A stretch of DNA of 64,000 nucleotides from Rhizobium nepotum 39/7 (lineage in GTDB: Bacteria > Pseudomonadota > Alphaproteobacteria > Rhizobiales > Rhizobiaceae). Below the pieces are notes generated by a model. It was not told where the DNA came from, did not search any database, and worked only from the letters and a program-made list of their open reading frames with translations. Positions within the stretch are counted from its first letter, which is position 1. Each line of letters starts with the position of its first letter. Made by a program: the position numbers and the translations under genes. The stretch is taken from positions 1 to 64,000 of the forward strand of contig NZ_JWJH01000017.1 of assembly GCF_000949865.1 (NCBI RefSeq), read 5' to 3'. This document shows positions 56,985-64,000 of the stretch, one piece after another.

Positions 56985-57926
56985 ATGGCTGCGGGAGACG
57001 GCGTTTATGTTTCGACCGAACAGCTCGTCGCACTGGAGCCAAAAGCCCGCGACCTGAGCTTCGTGCAGAAGGCACGCAGCCACCAGCAGCTTGCCGGACG
57101 AATGAACTCGGCCATGCGCGGGCGCGGCCTGACATTCGAGGAACTGCGTAACTATCTGCCGGGTGACGACATCCGCTCCATAGACTGGCGCGTCACGGCA
57201 CGCACCACCAGGCCCGTTGTCCGCGTCCATTCCGAAGAAAAGGAGCGCCCCGCGCTTATCGTCGTCGACCAGCGGATCAACATGTTTTTCGGCAGCAGAC
57301 GCTCGATGAAATCGGTGACGGCGGCGGAAGCCGCCATGCTCTGTGCCTGGCGGATACTCGGCTCCGGTGACCGTGTCGGCGGGTTCGCGTTCGGCGACAG
57401 CGAGATCAGCGAAGTGAAGCCGCATCGCAGCCGCAATGCCGTCATTGCTTTTGCGGATCGGATTGCGACGCTGAATGCGACACTGAAAGCCGATGCGGCG
57501 CCCACCCCGGCATCCGGACAGCTCGACATCGTGCTTGAGACCGTATCGAATATCGCGCACCATGACCACCTGGCCGTAATCATTACAGATTTCGACGGTC
57601 ATACGGCGAGAACACGAGACCTCCTCCTGCGTCTCTCCGCCCGCAACGACGTTGTCTGCATCCTCGTCTACGATCCTTTCCTGCTCGAACTGCCGACCTC
57701 GGGCGACATCATTGTCAGTGGCGGAGGGCCACAGGCGGAGCTTGCCCTCCGATCGGCAAGCATCCGCTCGTCGGTCGATGCGTTCGCGCGTAACCGGGGA
57801 CGGGAGTTACGGGCATGGCAGAGCGAACTCGGGCTGCCGATGCTGCCGATCTCGACCGCTGAAGAGACCGCTCCGCAGCTTCGTCGCCTTCTCGAACAAT
57901 CGGCCTGGCGGCAAAGGAGACGCTGA
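56985..57926 (+). CDS. DUF58 domain protein
   Basis: A 313-residue protein of the DUF58 family, a VWA-like domain that goes with MoxR. The family blocks GRGLTFEELRNYLPGDDIRSIDWRVTART and RPALIVVDQRINMFFGS are present. GGAGG precedes the ATG. Its stop shares one base with the next ATG (TGATG). Confidence 0.92.
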   Translation: MAAGDGVYVSTEQLVALEPKARDLSFVQKARSHQQLAGRMNSAMRGRGLTFEELRNYLPGDDIRSIDWRVTARTTRPVVRVHSEEKERPALIVVDQRINMFFGSRRSMKSVTAAEAAMLCAWRILGSGDRVGGFAFGDSEISEVKPHRSRNAVIAFADRIATLNATLKADAAPTPASGQLDIVLETVSNIAHHDHLAVIITDFDGHTARTRDLLLRLSARNDVVCILVYDPFLLELPTSGDIIVSGGGPQAELALRSASIRSSVDAFARNRGRELRAWQSELGLPMLPISTAEETAPQLRRLLEQSAWRQRRR

Positions 57927-58441
57927 TGGATCCGACCGTAAAGCTCGATCCGATGACGGAGGCGGCGCTGCAAACAATGCGCGACATAGCAATGCCTCCC
58001 CAGGTGTCCTGGATGCCTCAGACCTGGGGATGGAGTGTTCTTGCCGGCGCCTTGCTGATCATGTTGGCTGTCGTCGGGATCCGGTGGTTTTTGCGCTATC
58101 GTGCGAACGCCTACAGGCGCGAGGCGGTGGCCCTTGTGAATGTCATCGAGGAACAGCTTCGTGATCCTGCAGCACGGCGGGATGGCCTTCGAAGCATCGC
58201 GGAAATCCTGAAACGCACGGCGCTGGCGGCATGGCCTCGTTCAGAAGTCGCTTCGCTTTCCGGCAATGCCTGGGTGCGCTTCCTCGAAGAGCATGACGAC
58301 GGCGGACGCATGCTCCAGCGGCTTGTCGACGACTTCGAATATCGCGGAGCCGGGCTCGACACCGATTTGCCTTCGGACGTTTGCAGCGAGCTGGTGGTCG
58401 CCGCCCGCAACTGGATCGAGCGTCACCATGTATCAGCTTGA
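57926..58441 (+). CDS. DUF4381 domain protein
   Basis: A 171-residue inner-membrane protein with one N-terminal span (about 35-55, WGWSVLAGALLIMLAVVGIR) and the DUF4381 cytoplasmic helices (EIKRTALAAWPRSEVASLSG-like, here AEILKRTALAAWPRSEVASL). It is a normal third gene of Bat-type operons. It overlaps both neighbours. Confidence 0.88.
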   Translation: MDPTVKLDPMTEAALQTMRDIAMPPQVSWMPQTWGWSVLAGALLIMLAVVGIRWFLRYRANAYRREAVALVNVIEEQLRDPAARRDGLRSIAEILKRTALAAWPRSEVASLSGNAWVRFLEEHDDGGRMLQRLVDDFEYRGAGLDTDLPSDVCSELVVAARNWIERHHVSA

Positions 58442-59417
58442 TCTCCCGTGGCTTCTGATCGCCCTTCCCGTTCCGCTGCTTGTCTGGTGGCTGCTTCCGG
58501 CGCACAGGGAGACGTCCGCCTCGATCAGGTTGCCCTTCTTCACGCAGGTCGCCGAAGCGGCCGGCGTCCGGCCGACGGAAGGCTCGGTAATCGCCCGCAG
58601 GACATTGCCACAGGTGGCGTGCGAGGGCGTCGCCTGGTGTCTGGTGGTGCTGGCCCTTGCCCGCCCTCAATTCGTCGAGCCGCCGATCGAAAAAGTTCAG
58701 CCGCAGCGCGACATCCTGCTCGCGCTCGACCTGTCGCAGTCGATGGATGCGAAGGACTTTCCCGGCGACGACGGCAAGCCGCTGGCACGCGTCGACGCGG
58801 TCAAGCAGGTCGTCGCGGACTTTGTGAGCAGGAGGCCAAGCGACCGAATCGGCCTAGTCGCCTTCGGCGATGCGCCCTACCCGCTCTCACCCTTCACCAT
58901 GGATCACGGACTGGTCGAGACACTGATTGCCGACGCCGTACCGGGCATGGCAGGACCGAGAACGTCGCTCGGTGACGCGGTGGGACTGGCCATCAAGATG
59001 TTCGAAAAGACGACCATGCCGGAAAAAGTACTCATCGTGCTGACGGACGGCAACGACACGGCGAGCCGGATGCCGCCGCTGAAGGCAGCAGAGATCGCCA
59101 AGTCGAAAGGCGTCATCGTCCACGCCGTCGGCATCGGCGACCCGCTAGCGACCGGCGAGGACAAGCTCGACACGGTGACGCTGCAAAAAATCGCGGAGAA
59201 AACAGGCGGACGCTACTTCTTCGGCGGCAACAGGGTTGAACTTGCGTCGATCTACCAGGTGCTCGATCAGATCACGCCGGAAGATCAGAAGAACCTGTCG
59301 TGGCGGCCGCGCGTCGAACTGTTCCATTGGCCGTTGCTGGCGGCCGTGCTGGTGCTCGCAGGTTTCCATGCGTTTGCCGGAGCGGTCGGGTTCCTGCGCC
59401 GGAGGGCCGTCGCATGA
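58428..59417 (+). CDS. batA: VWA-domain membrane protein (BatA-like)
   Basis: A 329-residue inner-membrane protein: two N-terminal spans (about 6-23 and 62-79), a VWA domain with MIDAS motif DLSQS (Asp101, Ser103, Ser105), and a C-terminal span (WPLLAAVLVLAGFHAFAG). The ATG at 58428 overlaps the DUF4381 stop by 14 bases; the longer open frame upstream lies in another gene. The next ATG overlaps its stop as ATGA. In Bacteroides BatA supports aerotolerance; here a role in envelope complex assembly with MoxR is the family-based guess. Confidence 0.9.
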   Translation: MYQLDLPWLLIALPVPLLVWWLLPAHRETSASIRLPFFTQVAEAAGVRPTEGSVIARRTLPQVACEGVAWCLVVLALARPQFVEPPIEKVQPQRDILLALDLSQSMDAKDFPGDDGKPLARVDAVKQVVADFVSRRPSDRIGLVAFGDAPYPLSPFTMDHGLVETLIADAVPGMAGPRTSLGDAVGLAIKMFEKTTMPEKVLIVLTDGNDTASRMPPLKAAEIAKSKGVIVHAVGIGDPLATGEDKLDTVTLQKIAEKTGGRYFFGGNRVELASIYQVLDQITPEDQKNLSWRPRVELFHWPLLAAVLVLAGFHAFAGAVGFLRRRAVA

Positions 59418-60976
59418 TCGCCGACTTCCATTTCATTCGTCCGTGGCTAGTTGTCTTGCTGGTGCTCCCGATCCTGATCCTGTGGCTGGCATCACGTTCG
59501 GGCGACGTCCGCTCGCAATGGAAGGGCATGATCGCGCCGCATCTGCTCGACAACCTCGTCGTCGACGGGTCGCCAGGATCGAAGATCCGTCCGTCCTGGT
59601 TGCTGGCTGCAATTCTGGTCGCCGGGATCGTCGGTGCTGCCGGACCGACATGGCAGCGCGAGCCGCCTCCCTTCGTCGAGGACACCGCGCCACTGGTCAT
59701 AGCGGTTGACCTGTCGCAGACGATGGACGCCATCGACGTAACCCCGTCAAGGATCGAACGCGCCAAGCTGAAAATCAAAGACATCCTCGCCGCTCGCCAG
59801 GGCGGGCATACGGCCATTGTCGCCTATGCCGGGAGCGCCCACCTCGTTCTGCCGCCGACAGAGGACGCGACATTGCTCGAAAGCTATTCGGATGCGCTGT
59901 CGACGCGGATTATGCCGAAACCGGGAAAGGACACTGTTGCCGCCCTGGCGATCGCCCACGGCCTCCTCGATAAGGAAGGATCGACGGGCACGATACTGCT
60001 TCTGACCGACGGCGTCGAGGAGACGGCAACGAACGCCATCAAGTCAAGTGCGAACGGGATCGTCATTCTCGGTGTTGGCACGTCGGCAGGCGGTCCGGTG
60101 AAGACACCGGATGGAGGATTTACATCCGATCTCTCCGGATCCCGTCTGTTCGCGAAGCTCGACGTGGCGAAGCTGGAGGAGATTGGAAAGGAGACCGGAG
60201 CCGCCGTCGCGACGGTGACCGACGACGACACGGACGTCCGGTGGATCGCGCAACGGGTTCGTTCGAATTTCGCGCAGAAGACGGCATCGGACGGCGACCG
60301 CTGGCGCGACCTGGGCTGGTGGCTGACCGCTCCTATGGCGATCGCCATGGCGTTCTCCTTCCGCAAGGGCTGGGTGGTCCGTACGAGCGCGCTGCTGCTG
60401 GCGCTTAACCTCTCACTGCCGGGAAATGCACATGCAAACGGACTGGTCGACATGTGGCTGACTGCCGACCAGCAGGGGCGGATTGCATTCGAGCGAGGCG
60501 ACTACCCGGCGGCGGCGGACGCGTTTTCCGACCCCATGTGGAAGGGTGCCGCCCTGTATCGTGCCGGAAAGTTCCAGGAGGCGGTGGACACCCTCGCCGC
60601 CGTCGATACGCCAGAAAGCTGGTACGATCAGGGAAACGCCCTTCTGCATCTCGGGAAGTACGACGAGGCTGTCGCTGCCTATACGAAAGCGCTCGAAAAG
60701 CGGAAGAACTGGCCCGATGCGACAGCGAACCTCGCGATCGCACAAAAGCTTCTCAAAGTTCAGGAGGAGAAGCAGGAAGAACAGCCTGAGCAGCCGAGCG
60801 AGGCTCCGGACAGCGTCCAGTTCGACGACAAGGGGAAGCAGGGTAAGGAAGGTACAATCAACGTTGCCGAGCAAACATCCGAAATGTGGATGAAGAACAT
60901 CTCCGTGAGTCCGGCGGATCTGATGGCTCGCAAATTCTCGATCGAAGCCGGGAGGACGTCGAATGATCGCCTTTAG
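59414..60976 (+). CDS. VWA plus TPR membrane protein (BatB-BatC fusion)
   Basis: A 520-residue protein with two N-terminal membrane spans (7-25 and 61-78), a VWA domain with MIDAS DLSQT (Asp99, Ser101, Thr103), another span near the middle (WWLTAPMAIAMAFSF), and a C-terminal periplasmic TPR segment (YDQGNALLHLGKYDEAVAAY) that ends in a Glu/Gln-rich region. This is BatB joined to BatC. Thr replaces the second Ser of DxSxS; metal binding may still work. The start at 59414 overlaps the BatA stop as ATGA. Confidence 0.9.
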   Translation: MIADFHFIRPWLVVLLVLPILILWLASRSGDVRSQWKGMIAPHLLDNLVVDGSPGSKIRPSWLLAAILVAGIVGAAGPTWQREPPPFVEDTAPLVIAVDLSQTMDAIDVTPSRIERAKLKIKDILAARQGGHTAIVAYAGSAHLVLPPTEDATLLESYSDALSTRIMPKPGKDTVAALAIAHGLLDKEGSTGTILLLTDGVEETATNAIKSSANGIVILGVGTSAGGPVKTPDGGFTSDLSGSRLFAKLDVAKLEEIGKETGAAVATVTDDDTDVRWIAQRVRSNFAQKTASDGDRWRDLGWWLTAPMAIAMAFSFRKGWVVRTSALLLALNLSLPGNAHANGLVDMWLTADQQGRIAFERGDYPAAADAFSDPMWKGAALYRAGKFQEAVDTLAAVDTPESWYDQGNALLHLGKYDEAVAAYTKALEKRKNWPDATANLAIAQKLLKVQEEKQEEQPEQPSEAPDSVQFDDKGKQGKEGTINVAEQTSEMWMKNISVSPADLMARKFSIEAGRTSNDRL

Positions 60977-62285
60977 ATTTCTCACCGGCCTGGTCGGTCT
61001 CCTTGCATGTGCGCAGGCCTTCGCGGCCGAGCCGTTCGGGCGGGCGTCGATCGAAGACGCCGAAGGAATCGTTCCGGGCCAGCAGGTTCATGTCGTCGTT
61101 GATGTCTTCGCGCCAGACTTTTTTACGTCACCGCCGCAGTTTTCTCTGTTCGACATGCCGGACACTCTCGTCACGCTCTCGGACGACCGCGCTCAGAACC
61201 TGGTGCAGACGATCGAGGGCGTTCAGTATTCCGGGATTCGGCGAACCTATGCGGTCGTTCCGGAGAAGCCCGGATCCTTTGACCTTCCTTCGATCGAAGT
61301 CGACCTCGGTTACTCGGCCAATGGAAGTCCGGTGAAGGCAACGGTGAAAGTCGCCCTTCCCTCATTCGAGGTCGCAGCCGATACTCGCCAGGACGCGACG
61401 CCCTTCGCGGCCCGCAATCTCACCGTCACCCAGTCCTTCGACAGGGATCCTTCCAGCCTCGAGGTTGGAGATGCGGTGGTGAGGACAATCGTCATCTTTG
61501 CAGAAGATACACAGGCAATGCTGATGCCACCCGTGGACCCTGGCGACGCTGGAGGGATTGCTCGATACATGAAGCCAGCAGTGCTTGCGGACGGCGTGGA
61601 GGAGCGCGGGATAGGCCGCAGTGTCGAGACCGGAAGCACAAGAACGGAAACTATCGTCTACACGACGTCCAGCGAGGGACGTTTTTCTCTACCGGCCATC
61701 TCCTATCCCTGGTTCGACGTCGACGGCCACGACGGTGCTTCCGCGATACTTCCGGCGATCACCCTGGTCGTCGCGCAGGCGGCGGCGGGCCAGCGTCTTC
61801 CTCCAGCACTGGAAGACCAGTCCGCCCATTCGAACGGAACAAGAAAAGGCTTGCTGGCTATGCTGTTGCCCGCCGCGGTGGCTCTCGCGGCAACCTTGTG
61901 CGCGTGGTGGCGATATGCGGATATCCGCGCAGGGATGAGAAGCTTGCGCGAGCAACACCGGAATTCCTCGCATCGGAGGTTGCGCCGGATGCGGACAGTG
62001 ATCAAGGCAGCGCCAGAAGAAGCCATCTATCGCACGCTTCAGGACTGGAGCCTGAATCTTGGCTTCAGGACCGTCTCGGCATGGGTAGACGCGCAAGAAA
62101 ACCCGAAGCTGGCGGCGCAGGTCGCCATTCTCGAACGGCGGCTCTTCCGGTCGCGCGACGCACCGTTGGATCGGACGGCGCTGGTATCTGCAATCGAACT
62201 GCCGAGAGCAAAGCGCAAGGCGGCAAAAAGTGCGCTGCCGGATCTTAATCCTGCTGCCGCAAGGCCGTTGTTACCCCCATTGTAA
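60963..62285 (+). CDS. batD: BatD-like periplasmic/membrane protein
   Basis: A 440-residue exported protein with signal peptide ending near AQAFAAEP, repeated immunoglobulin-like beta segments of BatD (EGVQYSGIRRTYAVVPEKPG), a C-terminal membrane span (GLLAMLLPAAVALAATLCAWW), and a charged cytoplasmic tail. It overlaps the fusion gene by 14 bases. Its stop codon lies within palindrome D, so the gene ends right in the operator for the next unit. Confidence 0.85.
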   Translation: MIAFRFLTGLVGLLACAQAFAAEPFGRASIEDAEGIVPGQQVHVVVDVFAPDFFTSPPQFSLFDMPDTLVTLSDDRAQNLVQTIEGVQYSGIRRTYAVVPEKPGSFDLPSIEVDLGYSANGSPVKATVKVALPSFEVAADTRQDATPFAARNLTVTQSFDRDPSSLEVGDAVVRTIVIFAEDTQAMLMPPVDPGDAGGIARYMKPAVLADGVEERGIGRSVETGSTRTETIVYTTSSEGRFSLPAISYPWFDVDGHDGASAILPAITLVVAQAAAGQRLPPALEDQSAHSNGTRKGLLAMLLPAAVALAATLCAWWRYADIRAGMRSLREQHRNSSHRRLRRMRTVIKAAPEEAIYRTLQDWSLNLGFRTVSAWVDAQENPKLAAQVAILERRLFRSRDAPLDRTALVSAIELPRAKRKAAKSALPDLNPAAARPLLPPL

Positions 62286-62294
62286 CCGTAACAA
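62280..62294. promoter_or_regulatory. Regulon palindrome D
   Basis: TTGTAACCGTAACAA matches the consensus. A half-site TTGTTAC lies 12 bases upstream (62268-62274). It overlaps the batD stop codon and sits about 63 bases before the FGE gene. Confidence 0.72.
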
Positions 62295-62349
62295 TCTTCC
62301 CTCGCGCGTTGCGGAAGCTAAGGTTGAGGCATCAGTTCCGGAGGTGGCT

Positions 62350-63327
62350 ATGGGAATGGCATTCGAGCGCGCGACGGGCGCCCGTCGGGAGGAGGGCCTG
62401 GTCTGGATCCCCGGCCGGACGTTCACGATGGGATCGGACGACCACTATCCGGAAGAGGCTCCGGCCCATCCCGTGAAGGTAGACGGCTTCTGGATCTCGG
62501 AAACGCCGGTCACCAACCGACAGTTCAAGCAGTTCGTCGAGGCGACGGGGCATGTCACCGTCGCCGAGAAGGCACCCAATCCCAAGGATTATCCGGGCGC
62601 GAAATCAGAGATGCTCAGGGCGGGGTCGCTCGTCTTCGTTCAGCCAAAGTCGGTCGACGGGCCGGACATCTCGCAATGGTGGACGTTCAAGTTCGGCGCG
62701 ACATGGCGGCGGCCACTCGGGGGGATCAGTGACCTGCGCGGCAAGCTCGACCATCCTGTCGTGCACGTCGCTTATGCCGACGCGCTCGCCTATGCCACAT
62801 GGGCCGGTATGAGCCTTCCGACCGAAGCGGAATGGGAACTGGCCGCACGGGGAGGATATGGCGATACGGAATTTGCCTGGGGGGATGAGTTCATGCCCGG
62901 CGGTATCGCGATGGCGAACACGTGGAGCGGCACGTTTCCGACCCATTCCACCAAACCAAGGGGTCAGGAGCGGACCTCGCCTGTCCGGTCATTCCCGCCG
63001 AACGCGCTCGGCCTCTACGACATGATCGGCAACGTCTGGGAATGGACGAGCGACTACTGGTCCACCCGCCATCCGGAACCCGTAAGACATTCGTGCTGCA
63101 TTCCGGTCAATCCGCGCGGCGACCTGATCGAGGCCAGCTACGACCCGCGGCAGCCTGCGATCCGAATTGCGAGGCGGGTGCTCAAGGGAGGCTCCCATCT
63201 CTGTGCGCCGAACTACTGCCGCCGCTATCGCCCCGCCGCCCGCCATGCGGAACCGGAAGACACCTCAACCAGTCACGTCGGATTCCGCTGCGTGATGCGG
63301 CCGATCCACGAAGGAGAGACGAGATGA
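62350..63327 (+). CDS. Formylglycine-generating enzyme (sulfatase-modifying)
   Basis: Converts the active-site Cys of type I sulfatases to formylglycine, using oxygen and copper. The 325-residue product starts MGMAFERATGARREEGLVWI, has GRTFTMGSDDHYPEEAP and ETPVTNRQFKQFVEATGH, and shows the catalytic cysteines Cys285 and Cys290 in GGSHLCAPNYCRRYRPAAR, followed by HVGFRCVM, as in known FGEs. No signal peptide is seen, so it works in the cytoplasm on the sulfatase before export. GGAGGTGG precedes the ATG. It is separated from the sulfatase by the moxR operon but shares the same palindrome. Its stop overlaps the next ATG. Confidence 0.94.
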   Translation: MGMAFERATGARREEGLVWIPGRTFTMGSDDHYPEEAPAHPVKVDGFWISETPVTNRQFKQFVEATGHVTVAEKAPNPKDYPGAKSEMLRAGSLVFVQPKSVDGPDISQWWTFKFGATWRRPLGGISDLRGKLDHPVVHVAYADALAYATWAGMSLPTEAEWELAARGGYGDTEFAWGDEFMPGGIAMANTWSGTFPTHSTKPRGQERTSPVRSFPPNALGLYDMIGNVWEWTSDYWSTRHPEPVRHSCCIPVNPRGDLIEASYDPRQPAIRIARRVLKGGSHLCAPNYCRRYRPAARHAEPEDTSTSHVGFRCVMRPIHEGETR

Positions 63328-64000
63328 GAAGAACAATATTTTCAGGAGAGCCAGTTGTCGCCGCGGTCGCGGTCGCCATCGTCCTGCTGTTGAGCGGTCT
63401 GATACGTCCCGCGTTTGCGCAGGAGGTTCTCCCCTCGTGGAACGACACTGCTGCAAAGACCCGCATCGTGGAATTCGTCAAGGCGACTGTAACCGAGGGT
63501 GGAAACGGCTACGTCGCTCCGTATGACCGTATCGCCGTGTTCGACAACGACGGGACGCTCTGGTCGGAACAACCGATCTATTTCCAGTTCGGCTTCATGC
63601 TCGATCGCGTCAAGACGCTTGCCCCGCAGCACCCGGAATGGAAGAGCAAGGAACCGTTCAAATCAATTCTCGCCGGGGATCCGATGGGAGCACTCAAGAG
63701 CGGTGAAAAAGGAATCGTTGATCTGGCCATGACTACGCACGCGGGAATGACAAGCGACCAGTTCTCCAGGATCGTGACCGACTGGTTTGCCTCCGCCAGA
63801 CATCCCAAGACGGGCAAACCCTATGACGAAATGACCTATCTGCCGATGCGCGAACTTCTCGACTATCTCCGTTCCAATGGTTTCAAGACCTATATTGTCT
63901 CGGGCGGCGGCGTAGAGTTCATGCGGCCGATGACCGAGAAGATGTACGGCATTCCACCCGAACAGGTCGTCGGCAGCACAATCCTGACGGAATATGCGAT
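63324..64000 (+). CDS. HAD-family phosphatase, exported, cut by window end
   Basis: Partial gene, at least 225 residues. The start overlaps the FGE stop as ATGA (63324-63327). A signal peptide ends near IRPAFAQ. The HAD motif I is VFDNDGTLW (Asp74, Asp76), and a motif II candidate TYIVSGGGVEF lies near residues 190-200. The gene runs off the right edge with no stop. It is a secreted HAD acid-phosphatase-like enzyme; its tight coupling to the FGE suggests that it belongs with the sulfatase set. Confidence 0.88.
   Translation, partial: MRRTIFSGEPVVAAVAVAIVLLLSGLIRPAFAQEVLPSWNDTAAKTRIVEFVKATVTEGGNGYVAPYDRIAVFDNDGTLWSEQPIYFQFGFMLDRVKTLAPQHPEWKSKEPFKSILAGDPMGALKSGEKGIVDLAMTTHAGMTSDQFSRIVTDWFASARHPKTGKPYDEMTYLPMRELLDYLRSNGFKTYIVSGGGVEFMRPMTEKMYGIPPEQVVGSTILTEYA

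Overview
The window reads as a piece of the circular chromosome of an Agrobacterium (Rhizobiaceae, Alphaproteobacteria). The order surE-pcm-nlpD, the tat and scpAB genes beside nagZ, an exoR gene whose product closely matches the Rhizobium/Agrobacterium periplasmic regulator, a PopZ gene next to valS, a B12-dependent ribonucleotide reductase and rhizobial palindromic intergenic repeats all point that way. This assignment rests on recalled family and gene-order knowledge, not on a database search.

Positions 1 to about 36,830 are housekeeping. One long minus-strand run goes dgt, argS, a SPOR-domain membrane protein, nagZ, scpA, scpB, tatA, tatB, tatC, serS, surE, pcm and nlpD (cell division, peptidoglycan, protein export, chromosome segregation, protein repair). 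Then come erpA and xthA on plus, and exoR, a FadL-type outer-membrane porin, valS, popZ and a second pcm-like gene on minus, most with clear terminators. From 26 to 29 kb lies a loose group of very small genes around tRNA-Cys, one of them behind a textbook alphaproteobacterial LexA box. wrbA, a CinA-like domain protein, a universal stress protein, gpt and nrdJ follow; nrdJ has two NrdR-like palindromes in its long leader.

Positions 36,831 to about 43,000 are accessory. A complete four-gene type II CBASS anti-phage operon (CD-NTase, E2-E1 fusion, JAMM peptidase, two-TM SAVED effector) has every junction overlapping as ATGA or GTGA. It is followed by a frameshifted IS5-family transposase fragment and a membrane-anchored protein with an acetyltransferase-like tail.

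Positions 43,364 to the right edge hold a 20.6-kb block that appears to be one regulon. It encodes two DUF1254/DUF1214 exported proteins, two outer-membrane beta-barrel proteins, a membrane-bound TPR regulator, an SH3-domain cell-envelope protein, a lipoprotein hydrolase, a periplasmic sulfatase, a complete MoxR-DUF58-DUF4381-VWA-VWA/TPR-BatD operon, a formylglycine-generating enzyme and a HAD phosphatase cut by the window end. The palindrome TTGTNACNGTNACAA (four close copies and one variant) sits 63 to 98 nt before the first gene of each unit except the regulator gene and the moxR group; I found no intergenic copy elsewhere. The FGE is expected to activate the sulfatase (CTAGR active-site motif). 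The best regulator candidate is the membrane TPR protein at 47,509. This shared operator system is the most novel thing I can see here.
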